Made by a program: the position numbers and the translations under genes. Shown one piece after another: positions 7,551-15,341 of a DNA stretch of 39,006 nucleotides. Every line of letters begins with the position of its first letter. Position 1 is the stretch's first letter. Source of the stretch: Streptomyces rubiginosohelvolus (GTDB taxonomy: Bacteria; Actinomycetota; Actinomycetes; Streptomycetales; Streptomycetaceae); NCBI RefSeq assembly GCF_014649875.1, contig NZ_BMTW01000024.1, positions 1 through 39,006 of the forward strand, written 5' to 3'. A model generated the notes under the pieces. It saw only the letters and a list, made by a program, of their open reading frames with translations. It was not told where the DNA came from and searched no databases.

Positions 7551-8827
7551 TGATGTGCCGCACCGACCAGGCCCCAGACCCGGAGGAGGAGAAGGACGTC
7601 GATGCCACGGACGCGATGTTCACCTCCCTGCTGGAGGACAGCGCCGAGGAGCTCTACGAGCAGGCCCCGTGCGGGTACCTGTCGACGCTGATGGACGGCA
7701 CCATCGCGAAGATCAACGCCACGCTGCTGGAGTGGCTGGGTCTGGAGCGGTCCCGGGTAGTGGGGCGGATGCGGTTCACCGACCTGCTCACCGTGGGCGG
7801 CAAGCTGTACCACGAGACGCACTTCGCCCCGCTGCTTCAGATGAAGGGCGAAGTCAGCGGCATCGCCCTGGACATCAAGACCACCGGCAAGCAGCGGATG
7901 CCCGTGCTGGTCACCTCGAAGGTGAAGACCAGCGAGGACGGCGCCCCGCTGCTGATCCGCACCACCGTCTTCGACGCCCGCGACCGCCGCGCGTACGAGG
8001 CCGAGCTGCTGCGTGGCCGCCGAGCAGCCGAGGAGGCGCGCCGGCAGGCCGAGGCCGACCGCGTCCGGCTCCAGGAGGCACTCGCCGTTCTCCAGCAGAG
8101 CCTGCTGCCCGCCGAGCTGCCCGCGGTTCCCGGTATGGAAGCCGCCTCCTACTACCACACGGCCTCCCCTGATCTGCTGGGCGGAGACTTCTACGACCTC
8201 TTCCCTCTGGACGCCCACCGGTGGGCGTTCTTCCTGGGCGACGTGTGCGGAAAGGGCCCCCAGGCCGCCGCGGTCACCTCACTGGCCCGCTACACCCTGC
8301 GCGCCGCAGCCCTCCACGACCCCGACCCCGTCAACGCACTCACCACCCTGAACACGGTGCTGCACGACCGGTACACCAGTGGCGAGGGCCGCTACTGCAC
8401 CGCCATATTCGGCGTCGTCGAACCTCACGACGGCCACGTGGAGGTACACCTGGCCTCCGGCGGGCACCCCTCCGCGCTGATCCAGCGCGCCGACGGCAGC
8501 TCCGACTACCTCCACACCCCGGGCGGCATGCTCATCGGCGTCCTGCCCAAGGCGACGTTCACCGCCGCTCGCGCCCGGCTGCTTCCGGGCGACACCCTGC
8601 TCCTGTACACCGACGGCCTGACCGAGGCCCGAACCGGACCGGACCGCACGCTGTACGGCGACGAAGCCCTGCGCACCTTCACCACCACCCAGCCCGCACA
8701 AGGACCGCAGGCCCTGATCACCGCCCTGACCGGGCTGCTCGCCTCCTTCGGCGACGGACTCCACGACGACACTGCGCTGCTCGCCCTCGGGCCCACCCCA
8801 CTTGCCACCCCGGGAGTGACAACCTGA
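7550..8827 (+). CDS. rsbP: RsbP-like PAS-PP2C serine phosphatase
   Basis: A 425-residue protein. Residues 35-140 form a PAS domain (YEQAPCGYLSTLMDGTI opens it), 145-185 are a charged coiled-coil linker, and 190-415 are a PPM/SpoIIE-type phosphatase. Metal-binding acidic motifs are present: GGDFYD (Asp213), GDVCGKG (Asp231), LYTDGLTEAR and HDDTALLAL. RsbP dephosphorylates the STAS antagonist RsbV-P, which then frees a sigma factor from its anti-sigma kinase. The start codon overlaps the rsbQ stop (TGATG) and an RsbV-like gene follows after one base, so all three are surely co-translated. The ligand sensed by the PAS domain is unknown; dependence on the adjacent RsbQ is expected from Bacillus. 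Confidence 0.92.
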   Translation: MMCRTDQAPDPEEEKDVDATDAMFTSLLEDSAEELYEQAPCGYLSTLMDGTIAKINATLLEWLGLERSRVVGRMRFTDLLTVGGKLYHETHFAPLLQMKGEVSGIALDIKTTGKQRMPVLVTSKVKTSEDGAPLLIRTTVFDARDRRAYEAELLRGRRAAEEARRQAEADRVRLQEALAVLQQSLLPAELPAVPGMEAASYYHTASPDLLGGDFYDLFPLDAHRWAFFLGDVCGKGPQAAAVTSLARYTLRAAALHDPDPVNALTTLNTVLHDRYTSGEGRYCTAIFGVVEPHDGHVEVHLASGGHPSALIQRADGSSDYLHTPGGMLIGVLPKATFTAARARLLPGDTLLLYTDGLTEARTGPDRTLYGDEALRTFTTTQPAQGPQALITALTGLLASFGDGLHDDTALLALGPTPLATPGVTT

Positions 8828-8828
8828 C

Positions 8829-9182
8829 ATGAGCCCGCTGACGATCACCACCCGCCTCGCCGCCACCGGTCCCGTCCTGAAGATCATCGGCGACCTCGAC
8901 TACGAAACCGCGCCCGAACTACGCAAGGCCCTGGACAGCCTCAGCATGGCGCCGGGACAAATGCTGGTTCTTGACCTGGCCGGTCTGGACTTCTGCGACT
9001 CCAGCGGAATCAGCGCTCTGATCTCAGCCAGGAACCTGGCCATCGAGCAATGCGGCGACATCGCCCTGGCCGCCGTCCCCGCCAACACCCTCCGCATCCT
9101 GGGCATCGTCGGCCTGGACCAGGTCTTCACCATCCTCCCGGACCCCGCGACGGCCACCAACCGAGACCTCATGACCGGCTGA
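8829..9182 (+). CDS. rsbV: STAS-domain anti-sigma factor antagonist (RsbV-like)
   Basis: A 117-residue single STAS domain. The phosphorylation-site region LDLAGLDFCDSSGISALI is intact; Ser58 is the likely acceptor, with Ser59 adjacent. Unphosphorylated proteins of this class bind an RsbW-type kinase and release its sigma factor. It is the third gene of the rsbQ-rsbP operon, one base after rsbP, so the phosphatase and its probable substrate are made together. Unlike many SigB operons, no anti-sigma kinase gene (HATPase fold) follows; the next gene downstream is on the opposite strand. The gene symbol reflects role and context, because STAS antagonists are numerous in Streptomyces. Confidence 0.88.
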   Translation: MSPLTITTRLAATGPVLKIIGDLDYETAPELRKALDSLSMAPGQMLVLDLAGLDFCDSSGISALISARNLAIEQCGDIALAAVPANTLRILGIVGLDQVFTILPDPATATNRDLMTG

Positions 9183-9375
9183 GTACCGCTCCGCGGATCG
9201 TGCTCCCTCACACCGACCCGGTGGCACGTGCGACGATCACTCCTCGGGGCGGGCCAGCCCCTTCCCTGGTCACGCCGGGTTGGTGACGCAATACTGACGG
9301 GCCTTCTGGATCACCAGAGACCGGGCGGCCCGCGTACACGACACGGCCGAACCGCCGCCCCGCCCCGGCGCTCTC

Positions 9376-10380
9376 TCAGGTCAGGTCATCGGGGGTGGGT
9401 GAGGTCGGGGCGTAGCCGGTACCAGGAGGGGTGACGGAGGGGTGACGCAGGCGTCCGGCGCGGGTGCGGGAGGTGTAGCGGACCTCGCCGACGAGCTGGG
9501 GGAGTACCCACCGGGCCCCGACCACCGGTGGGACCTGGGCGAAGGGGCAGGTGTCGATGGCCGCGGTCTGGAGGAGGGCGGCCAGGCGGATGCGTTCGGC
9601 CTGGCTCCAGCCGGTGCCGACGCTGCCCGCGTAGTCGAGCAGCCCGGTGTGCCGCTCGCCGACCAGGACGGCCCCGGGCAGGCCGGTCAGCTGACCCCGT
9701 CCGGGAACCCACCCGCCGATCACGACATCGGCGAGACGGTGGATCTTGATCTTCACCCAGCTCTTCGAGCGTGCCCCGGGTTCGTACCGGGAGGTGAGCC
9801 GCTTCGCGATCAGTCCCTCCAGCCCGGCCTCCCGCGCCATCTCCCACGCCTCGGCGCCGTGCCCAGTGATCGCCGAGGGTGCCGACCAGGTGGACCCGGC
9901 CAGTCCGAGACCTTCCAGCAGCACTCGCCGCTCCGCGTACGGTAGCCCGGTCAGGAGTCGACCGTCGAGGTGCACGAGGTCGAAGAGCATCAGGTGCGCG
10001 GGCACCCGGTCCGCCATCCGCGCGGCCCTCGCGGGGGAGCCGGCGGGGCCCATCCGCTGTTGGAGGCGTTCGAAGTCGCTGCGGCCCTGATCGTCGAGCG
10101 CGACGATCTCCCCGTCCAGCACGGCGCTTCGAGTGCCGAGGGCGTGGGCGAGGGGGAGGAGCTCGGGGTAGGCGGCGGTGATGTCCGTACCCGAACGAGC
10201 GCGCAGAACGACCGTGCCGTCGCCCGGCAGGTAGACCATGGCCCGTTGGCCGTCCTGCTTCACCTCGAACGCCCACCGGTCCTCCACAGCCGCAGACGGC
10301 AGCGGGCCGGGTGTTGCGAGCATCGGCTCGATCCTCGGCAGCACGGCACCCGCGGCAGGAGGAGGAGGGTCAGGAGGCAC
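9376..10380 (-). CDS. ATP-dependent DNA ligase (LigC/LigD ligase-domain type)
   Basis: A 334-residue ligase for double-strand-break end joining. It shows the nucleotidyl-transfer motifs: adenylated Lys in FEVKQDGQR (motif I), RARSGTDIT, LDGEIVALDD (motif III), EGLIAKRLTSRYEPG (motif IV) and SWVKIK (motif V). An OB-fold half follows, with GGWVPGRGQLTGLPGAVLVG. There is no polymerase or nuclease domain, so it is a stand-alone ligase. GTG 10380 overlaps the 3' end of the truncated ku by 11 bases, which suggests coupling; GTG 10344 is also possible and no strong ribosome site marks either. It normally works with Ku, but the neighbouring ku has lost its 5' half. Confidence 0.88.
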   Translation of the reverse strand: MPPDPPPPAAGAVLPRIEPMLATPGPLPSAAVEDRWAFEVKQDGQRAMVYLPGDGTVVLRARSGTDITAAYPELLPLAHALGTRSAVLDGEIVALDDQGRSDFERLQQRMGPAGSPARAARMADRVPAHLMLFDLVHLDGRLLTGLPYAERRVLLEGLGLAGSTWSAPSAITGHGAEAWEMAREAGLEGLIAKRLTSRYEPGARSKSWVKIKIHRLADVVIGGWVPGRGQLTGLPGAVLVGERHTGLLDYAGSVGTGWSQAERIRLAALLQTAAIDTCPFAQVPPVVGARWVLPQLVGEVRYTSRTRAGRLRHPSVTPPGTGYAPTSPTPDDLT

Positions 10381-10915
10381 TGCGCTTCTTCGAGGCCGTC
10401 TTCTTCGCTGTCTTCGACGCCGTGGACTTCTTCGGGGCGGCCGTCTGCTTCGCCGGTGTCTTCCGGGGGGTCTTCTTCGACGGCCGCATCTCGTGCACGG
10501 TGGCGTCCTCGTCATCCTCCCCGCGCGATTCCTTTGCGGCCTTGACGGACGCGTTCAGAGCGGCCATCAGGTCCACGACTTCGCCCTTGTCCTGCCTCCC
10601 GTCCTCCGCCGGGGCGGGGAGGGGCTTGCCGTCCGCCTTCGCGGCGATGATGTCCTCCAGGGCCTCGCGGTACTCGTCGTGGAAGCCGGACAGGTCCTCG
10701 ATCGTCATTCGCTCGGCCAGCTCCAGGGCCCGCTCGATCTCCTCCTCGCCGACCTCGACCTCGCGCGGGGCCAGCTCGTCCGGGTTGCGGACCTCGTCGG
10801 GCCACTTCATGGAGTGCAGCATGATCGCCCCTTCGCGGATGCGCAGCAGGCCCAGGCGCTCACGGCCGTGCCACGCGAACTTCGCCCCCGAGGCGATGGC
10901 CCGGCTCCAGCTCAT
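10370..10915 (-). pseudogene. Ku-family end-joining protein, C-terminal part only
   Basis: The homologous part begins near KFAWHGRERLGLLRI and continues with LHSMKWPDEVRNPDEL and a helical segment through FHDEYREALEDIIAAK. It ends in a Lys/Ala/Pro-rich tail (KKTPRKTPAKQTAAPKKS), typical of bacterial Ku C-termini that contact DNA or ligase. Bacterial Ku is usually about 250-350 residues. The N-terminal half, which builds the DNA-encircling ring (typically opening with ...WxGxIxFGLV), is absent. Upstream of about 10890 the DNA instead belongs to a glycosylase remnant on the opposite strand. ATG 10915 could start a 181-residue product, so a shortened protein may still be made, but ring formation is unlikely. 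Confidence 0.8.
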
Positions 10916-11165
10916 TCCCGGCATCGGACCCTGGACCGCCGCCGAAACGCTGCAACGCACTCTCGGTGCCCGACGCCCTGACCCTGGGTGATCTTCACCT
11001 TCCGATACAGATCGGCTACGCCCTCACCGGTGCCCGCGGCGGCACCGACGAACAGATGCTTCAGCTCCTGGCGTCGTAAGCCGGGCAACGTCACCGGGCA
11101 GCCCGGCTCATCCTGCTCGGCGGGCGGTGCCCACCCGGCGGGCCCACCGGGCCCCGCACAGCCGC
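10893..11165 (+). pseudogene. HhH-GPD DNA glycosylase (AlkA-like) remnant
   Basis: On the plus strand, ARLQLIPGIGPWTAAETLQR carries the helix-hairpin-helix (IPGIGPWTA) of base-excision glycosylases. After a frame change near 10965, the sequence continues as DALTLGDLHLPIQIGYALTG, which holds the family's expected Gly-Asp region, then TDEQMLQLLAS, a TAA at 11081-11083, and in phase after it AGQRHRAARLILLGG, the family's usual C-terminal stretch. So one frameshift and one nonsense codon disrupt it, and the N-terminal two thirds are missing. It joins the truncated ku head-to-head at about 10890, marking a recombination or deletion point between two DNA-repair genes. Confidence 0.7.
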
Positions 11166-11216
11166 ATCGCCCATCTGTGACACGACCGTGCGGGGCGGAG
11201 GCCTGCACGGTATGGG

Positions 11217-11666
11217 TCAGACGGTGCCGCGCCAGCCGCCGGTCTCGGCGCCGCGGGACTCGATGAACTGCTTGAAGCGCTTCAGGTCGCCGGTGGCCTG
11301 GCGCCTGACGAAGCCGAGCTTGTCGCCGACCGTCTCGGCCAGGCCCTCGGGGGCGTAGTCGAGCTGCAGCATGACCTTGGTGGTGCTGTCGTCGATGTAG
11401 TGGAAGGTCACGACACCGGCCTGCTTGGCCTCTCCGCCGACGCTGGTCCAGGCGACCCGCTCGTCGGGGATCTGCTCGGTGATCTCCGCGTCGAACTCCC
11501 GCTCGACACCGGCGATCTTCGTCTTCCAGTGCGTCAGGGTCTGCGTACGCTGCTCGATCCGCTCGACCCCCTCCATGAACTGGGGGAAGCTCTCGAACTG
11601 CGTCCACTGGTTGTACGCGGCACTGACGGGGACGCTGACCTCGATGGACTCTTCAACCTGCGACAC
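11217..11666 (-). CDS. SRPBCC-family (polyketide cyclase/dehydrase-like) protein
   Basis: A 149-residue protein of the START/SRPBCC fold. The typical opening is clear: VEESIEVSVPVSAAYNQWTQFESFPQFMEGV, where a membrane-side or ligand-binding helix follows the first strand. Further along are HWKTKIAGVEREFDAEITEQIPDERVAW and a final helix LKRFKQFIESRG. Start GTG 11666 has AAGGAG about seven bases upstream. Members bind hydrophobic ligands, and in Streptomyces this subtype is often encoded among stress genes. The specific role is unknown. It is a single gene, convergent with the decayed glycosylase. Confidence 0.85.
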   Translation of the reverse strand: MSQVEESIEVSVPVSAAYNQWTQFESFPQFMEGVERIEQRTQTLTHWKTKIAGVEREFDAEITEQIPDERVAWTSVGGEAKQAGVVTFHYIDDSTTKVMLQLDYAPEGLAETVGDKLGFVRRQATGDLKRFKQFIESRGAETGGWRGTV

Positions 11667-12290
11667 GACGCTCTCCTTCGTGGGGGATGTCCCTCTGGGG
11701 TGCCCCCGATCACGCCCGGCATGTCCCACGTCTCCCGCGGCTCATGACGTCGGCCACGCAACTGGTCGTACGGGCGAGGCCGCCTGCGAGATGGTTGACC
11801 GCCGAAGCGGCAGCCGTTAGGAGGCGGGCTCGTACTCGACAACTGAGTCTGCGCACGGTTCGGCCAGTTCACTGGCGACCTGGGCGGCCCACTATCTGAC
11901 GCGTATCCCGTACGCGGATCGCGGCGGTCGAGCAGCAGCAGTAGGCGCAGCCCCGGCAGCCCCCAACGCCCACGGCTGCGCCCGTGCCGTCTGCCGTCGG
12001 GCCGGGTCGGGCCGTGCCTGTACGCCGGACTGGGACCTGGCGGAGGCCGGTATCGGGGTTCCAGTCACCGAGGTCCACCGGGGTGGCCGGGGGCCGGTCG
12101 CTGGTGGCGGTCAGTGCGGAGCGCGCTCGCGCGAGCTGGTCGGCGGGGCGCAGCCGTGTGCAGTGTGTCGCCCGGGCAGGGTGCTGACCCGGCCGTGACG
12201 CGTGTGATCTTGTCCGGCCAGGTGCTAGGAGGATCTGTTGCCGGGCAAGATATCCCTTGTCAGAAGTGCCGGAGCAGAGGAGTGAAGGGC
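11667..12290. other. Intergenic stretch without a supported gene
   Basis: About 620 bases between the divergent SRPBCC and ANTAR genes. Short frames on both strands lack ribosome sites and recognisable domains. No sigma-B-type promoter motif (GGGTAY) was found here. Confidence 0.5.
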
Positions 12291-12983
12291 ATGGACTGGC
12301 AGGGGTTCGCGGAGCAGATAGGCGACATGGCGCATGATCTGCTGGAGCAGCCTTCGGTGGACGCCACGCTGGGGCGCATCACCGAGTCGGCTGCCGAGCT
12401 GGTGGCGGGGTGCGACGCGGCGGGGATCCTCGTGCTGAGCGCAAAATCCGTGTCGCTGGCGCCGACGGAGCCGTGGGTGGCGGAACTGGACCAGCTCCAG
12501 TGCAAGCTGGGCCAGGGTCCGTGCTTCGACGCTGCCCGCCCTTCGACGGGGGAGCGGGTGTTGAGGATGGCGGACTTCACCGAGGCGGAGCCGCGGTGGG
12601 CCGACTTCGTGGCCGAGGCCCGGAAGTGGGGGGTGGGCAGCATGATGGGCTTCCTGCTGTACACCGAGGACGAGGACTTCGGCGCGCTGAACTTCTACTC
12701 CCGCCGGCCCGGAGCCTTCACGCAGGAGAGCGAGCGGGCCGGAGTGATCCTCGCCTCCCACGCTGCGGTCGCCCTGTCCGCTGCCCGCACCCACGCCCAG
12801 ATGGAACAGGCCCTGGCCACCCGCCACCAGATCGGGCAGGCGATGGGCATTCTCATGGCCCGCCACAACATCTCCGAGAACCAGGCCTTCAACACCCTGC
12901 GCCGCTACTCGCAGGACAACAACGTCAAGCTCCGCGAGGTCGCCTTGCTGGTGTGTGAGCAGGGCGGCCTTCCGCAGCTCTGA
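12291..12983 (+). CDS. GAF-ANTAR domain regulator
   Basis: A 230-residue protein. The first 165 residues form a GAF domain: TLGRITESAAELVAGCDAAGIL, GPCFDAARPS and the SMMGFLLYTEDEDFGALNFYS strand pair. The C-terminal 55 residues form an ANTAR RNA-binding domain: ATRHQIGQAMGILMARHNIS, ENQAFNTLRRYSQDNN and a third helix KLREVALLVCE. ANTAR proteins bind paired RNA hairpins to prevent termination; GAF-ANTAR forms are abundant in actinomycetes and mostly uncharacterised. ATG 12291 follows AGAGGAG; GTG 12282 is a possible alternative. It is a single-gene unit followed by strong hairpins. The signal bound by the GAF domain is unknown. Confidence 0.9.
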   Translation: MDWQGFAEQIGDMAHDLLEQPSVDATLGRITESAAELVAGCDAAGILVLSAKSVSLAPTEPWVAELDQLQCKLGQGPCFDAARPSTGERVLRMADFTEAEPRWADFVAEARKWGVGSMMGFLLYTEDEDFGALNFYSRRPGAFTQESERAGVILASHAAVALSAARTHAQMEQALATRHQIGQAMGILMARHNISENQAFNTLRRYSQDNNVKLREVALLVCEQGGLPQL

Positions 12984-12991
12984 TCTGAGGT

Positions 12992-13054
12992 GGGGGCCGG
13001 GCCCCCCGCCGACGGGTCTGCACCGGGGGGCCCTGGGCCGGGGCCGCCCCCCGG
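12992..13054 (+). terminator. Tandem GC-rich hairpins after the ANTAR gene
   Basis: GGGGGC-CGG-GCCCCC (12992-13006) is followed by CCGGGGGGC with GCCCCCCGG (13023-13054), a nine-base stem with a 14-base loop. Starting nine bases after the stop codon, they fit T-less actinomycete terminators. Because ANTAR proteins act on paired hairpins, a regulatory role cannot be excluded. Confidence 0.6.
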
Positions 13055-13362
13055 GGGAGCGTCGCCGTCCCGACCTGCCCGACGGAGTTCCCCGGTCTTT
13101 CCCCGGTAAACAGGCCCGTGGGTGTGTTCGTACGCGGGGACAGGGTCTGGGGCAGAACGCGCCGCATGGGCGTGCGGGACAGGCCCGGGTCTGGGCTACG
13201 GCTCGGACCCCTGGTGCCGGTGGCGGACCTGCCGCCGCTACTGGGTCCCGCGTCGGGATGGCGGTCCTGGCGGAGCGTTTCTGCGTTGAACCTCTTCTCC
13301 CTGGGCGGGTGAGCATCAGGCACAGGGCCTCACCGGGGGTGGGGTGCGGCCGGTAGAACGCC
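13055..13362. other. Intergenic stretch without a supported gene
   Basis: About 300 bases between the ANTAR terminators and the decayed nuclease gene. I see no gene with a ribosome site or recognisable domain. Confidence 0.4.
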
Positions 13363-13940
13363 GTGGTGATCAAGAACCTTGCGCGCGGCTTCGGCGCGCT
13401 CCCCCTTGCCCTTGTTCCCCTTCTTTCCTCCCGGCCGCGCAAGCCGCTTCGGCTGCTCCCGTGGCGGAGGTGACGACGCTGGCCGACGCGGTCGGCCTGT
13501 TGAAGGTCACCGAGGAGGACCGCACCGGCTACACCCGCAGCAAGTTCAAGCACTGGAGGGCGATAGAGATAACACGTAACGAAGTGCTCCTGGCCGAGGC
13601 GGTGGTGGCGCCGACGGTGGAGGCCGGGTGCAAGCTGACCGGCGGCACGTGGTGACCTCCGCCAACTCCCTGGACATCGACCACATGGTGCCGCTCGCCG
13701 AAGTCTGGGGTTCCGGCGCCGGTCGCGGTGACCGCACGCACCAACCGGCAGAAGGCGGACCAGGACCCGGCTGACTGGATGCCCCCTTCCCCCGAGGCGC
13801 AGTGCCGGTATGTGGGGGAGTGGGTGGCTACCAAGCTCCGCTGGCAGCTCACCGCGGACGACCGCGAGCTGGAAGCGTTGAAGGTGTACGCCGAGGGAGC
13901 ATGCGAGGACACCATTGTTCGCTACACCCCGGCCGCCTGA
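13363..13940 (+). pseudogene. Secreted HNH-type nuclease (DUF1524-like), multiply deleted
   Basis: From GTG 13363 the sequence reads KNLARGFGALPLALVPLL, a signal-peptide start. It changes frame to AASAAPVAEVTTLADAVGLL and TGYTRSKFKHW, loses a short segment, resumes at NEVLLAEAVVAPTVEAGCKLTGGTW, then stops. It continues in a new frame with SANSLDIDHMVPLAEVW, which contains the DIDHMVPL catalytic His motif of HNH/DUF1524 nucleases, loses another segment, and ends with TARTNRQKADQDPADWMPP through ALKVYAEGACEDT to TGA 13938-13940. At least three small deletions or frame changes are needed to align it with the intact family, so it is not a single sequencing slip. Intact relatives are secreted proteins of about 200-220 residues. 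Confidence 0.82.
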
Positions 13941-14038
13941 TCTGTGTGTTGATCATGTGCACCACGATGAGCACTGTTTCTCATGGCTTCATCATGACAA
14001 AGGGACCGCTCGTGTTCCGGCCTGCGACTGGTCTGCGT

Positions 14039-14063
14039 GTTTCGCGATTGCCAGGATGGGAAC
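14039..14063 (+). promoter_or_regulatory. Candidate SigB-type promoter of the detoxification run
   Basis: GTTT (14039-14042), 15 bases, then GGGAAC (14058-14063), against the SigB-type pattern GNNT-N14-16-GGGTAY. One -10 base differs (GGGAAC for GGGTAC). A start near 14071 would give a leader of about 38 bases before TTG 14109. Confidence 0.4.
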
Positions 14064-14108
14064 CCGGCGCACTCGTTCGCAAATGACTGGCGGAGGAGGG
14101 AGCGCACT

Positions 14109-15293
14109 TTGCGCGCACTGACCTATCAGGGAAAGCGGGACGTCCGGGTGGAGACGGTCCCGGACCCGAGAATCCTGGATCCTACGGACATCATCGTCAA
14201 GATCACGTCCACCGGGATCTGTGGATCCGACCTTCACCTCTACGACGTGCTCGGGCCCTACATCGACCCGGGCGACATCCTGGGCCACGAACCCATGGGA
14301 GTAGTGGAGGAGGTCGGCCGTGAGGTGACCGCCGTCGCTCCGGGGGACCGGGTCGTTATCCCCTTCAACGTGTCCTGCGGGCACTGCTACATGTGCGGGC
14401 AGGGGCTGCAGTCGCAGTGCGAGACCACTCAGGTGCGCGAGCGCGGCACCGGCGCGTCCCTGTTCGGCTACACCAAGCTCTACGGGCAGGTGCCCGGCGG
14501 CCAGGCCGAGTTCATGCGGGTGCCCTTCGGCAACACCCTGCCGATCAAAGTCCCGCACGGTCCGTCGGATGACCGGTTCGTGTATCTCTCCGACGTGCTG
14601 CCCACCGCCTGGCAGGCCGTGGAGTACGCGGACATCCCGCCCGGCGGCAGCGTCACGGTCCTGGGCCTGGGGCCGATCGGCGCCATGGCCGCCCGCATCG
14701 CCCGCCATCGGGGCGCCGGTCTCGTCATCGGCGTGGACCTGGTTCCCGAACGCCTCGACCGGGCGAGCAGGTACGGCGCGACCTGCCTCGACCTGCGCCG
14801 TTACGGCAAGGACCTCGGGGACGCCGTCCGTGACCTCACGGACGGGCGCGGCACGGACGCGGTGATCGACGCCGTGGGCATGGAGGCCCATGGCTCCCCG
14901 GTGGCCAAGGCGGCGCACACGGCGGTCGGCCTGCTCCCCGACGCGGTGGCGCAGCGCATGATGGAGACGACGGGCATTGACCGTCTCGCGGCGCTGCACG
15001 CGGCGATCGACCTGGTGCGCCGGGGCGGCACGATCTCCGTTTCCGGCGTCTATGGCGGCAGCACTGACCCGATGCCGATGCTCACCATGTTCGACAAGCA
15101 GCTCCAGCTGCGCATGGGGCAGGCCAACGTCAACCGATGGGTGGATGACCTGCTGCCCCTGCTCACCGACGACGACCCGCTGGGCGTGGACTCCTTCGCC
15201 ACCCACCACCTGCCACTGGAAGAGGGGCCGAAGGCTTACGAGACGTTCCAGAAGAAGGCCGACGGCATGATCAAAACCCTGCTCGTCCCCTGA
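14109..15293 (+). CDS. Zinc-dependent alcohol dehydrogenase (formaldehyde-dehydrogenase-like)
   Basis: A 394-residue medium-chain dehydrogenase. Catalytic zinc ligands appear in GICGSDLH (Cys38) and GHEP (His60/Glu61); the structural zinc site is Cys90, Cys93, Cys96 and Cys104 in SCGHCYMCGQGLQSQC. The NAD-binding fold shows VLGLGPIGAMAARIARHRGA, with Asp in GVDLVPERL favouring NAD. The length and an insertion with HGSPVAKAAHTAVGLLPDAVAQ resemble glutathione-independent formaldehyde dehydrogenases. Substrates are likely small aldehydes or alcohols, but not fixed by sequence. Start TTG 14109 follows GGAGGAGGG. It opens a co-directional run of six genes to 20076 with related redox roles. Confidence 0.88.
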   Translation: MRALTYQGKRDVRVETVPDPRILDPTDIIVKITSTGICGSDLHLYDVLGPYIDPGDILGHEPMGVVEEVGREVTAVAPGDRVVIPFNVSCGHCYMCGQGLQSQCETTQVRERGTGASLFGYTKLYGQVPGGQAEFMRVPFGNTLPIKVPHGPSDDRFVYLSDVLPTAWQAVEYADIPPGGSVTVLGLGPIGAMAARIARHRGAGLVIGVDLVPERLDRASRYGATCLDLRRYGKDLGDAVRDLTDGRGTDAVIDAVGMEAHGSPVAKAAHTAVGLLPDAVAQRMMETTGIDRLAALHAAIDLVRRGGTISVSGVYGGSTDPMPMLTMFDKQLQLRMGQANVNRWVDDLLPLLTDDDPLGVDSFATHHLPLEEGPKAYETFQKKADGMIKTLLVP

Positions 15294-15341
15294 CCCGGCG
15301 ACGGAGACCGGTCCGCTGCCCCGAAGGAAGGAGACCCCGGC

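Noticed and set aside
11869..12078. Possible 69-residue protein starting DLGDWNPDTGLRQV on the minus strand
   Set aside because: The first residues look protein-like, but there is no ribosome site and the rest is Arg/Gly/Cys-rich with no family resemblance.
12992..13054. ANTAR-responsive RNA hairpin pair acting as an antiterminator site
   Set aside because: The position just after the stop codon fits a simple terminator better, and the loops lack the conserved A and G positions expected of ANTAR targets.
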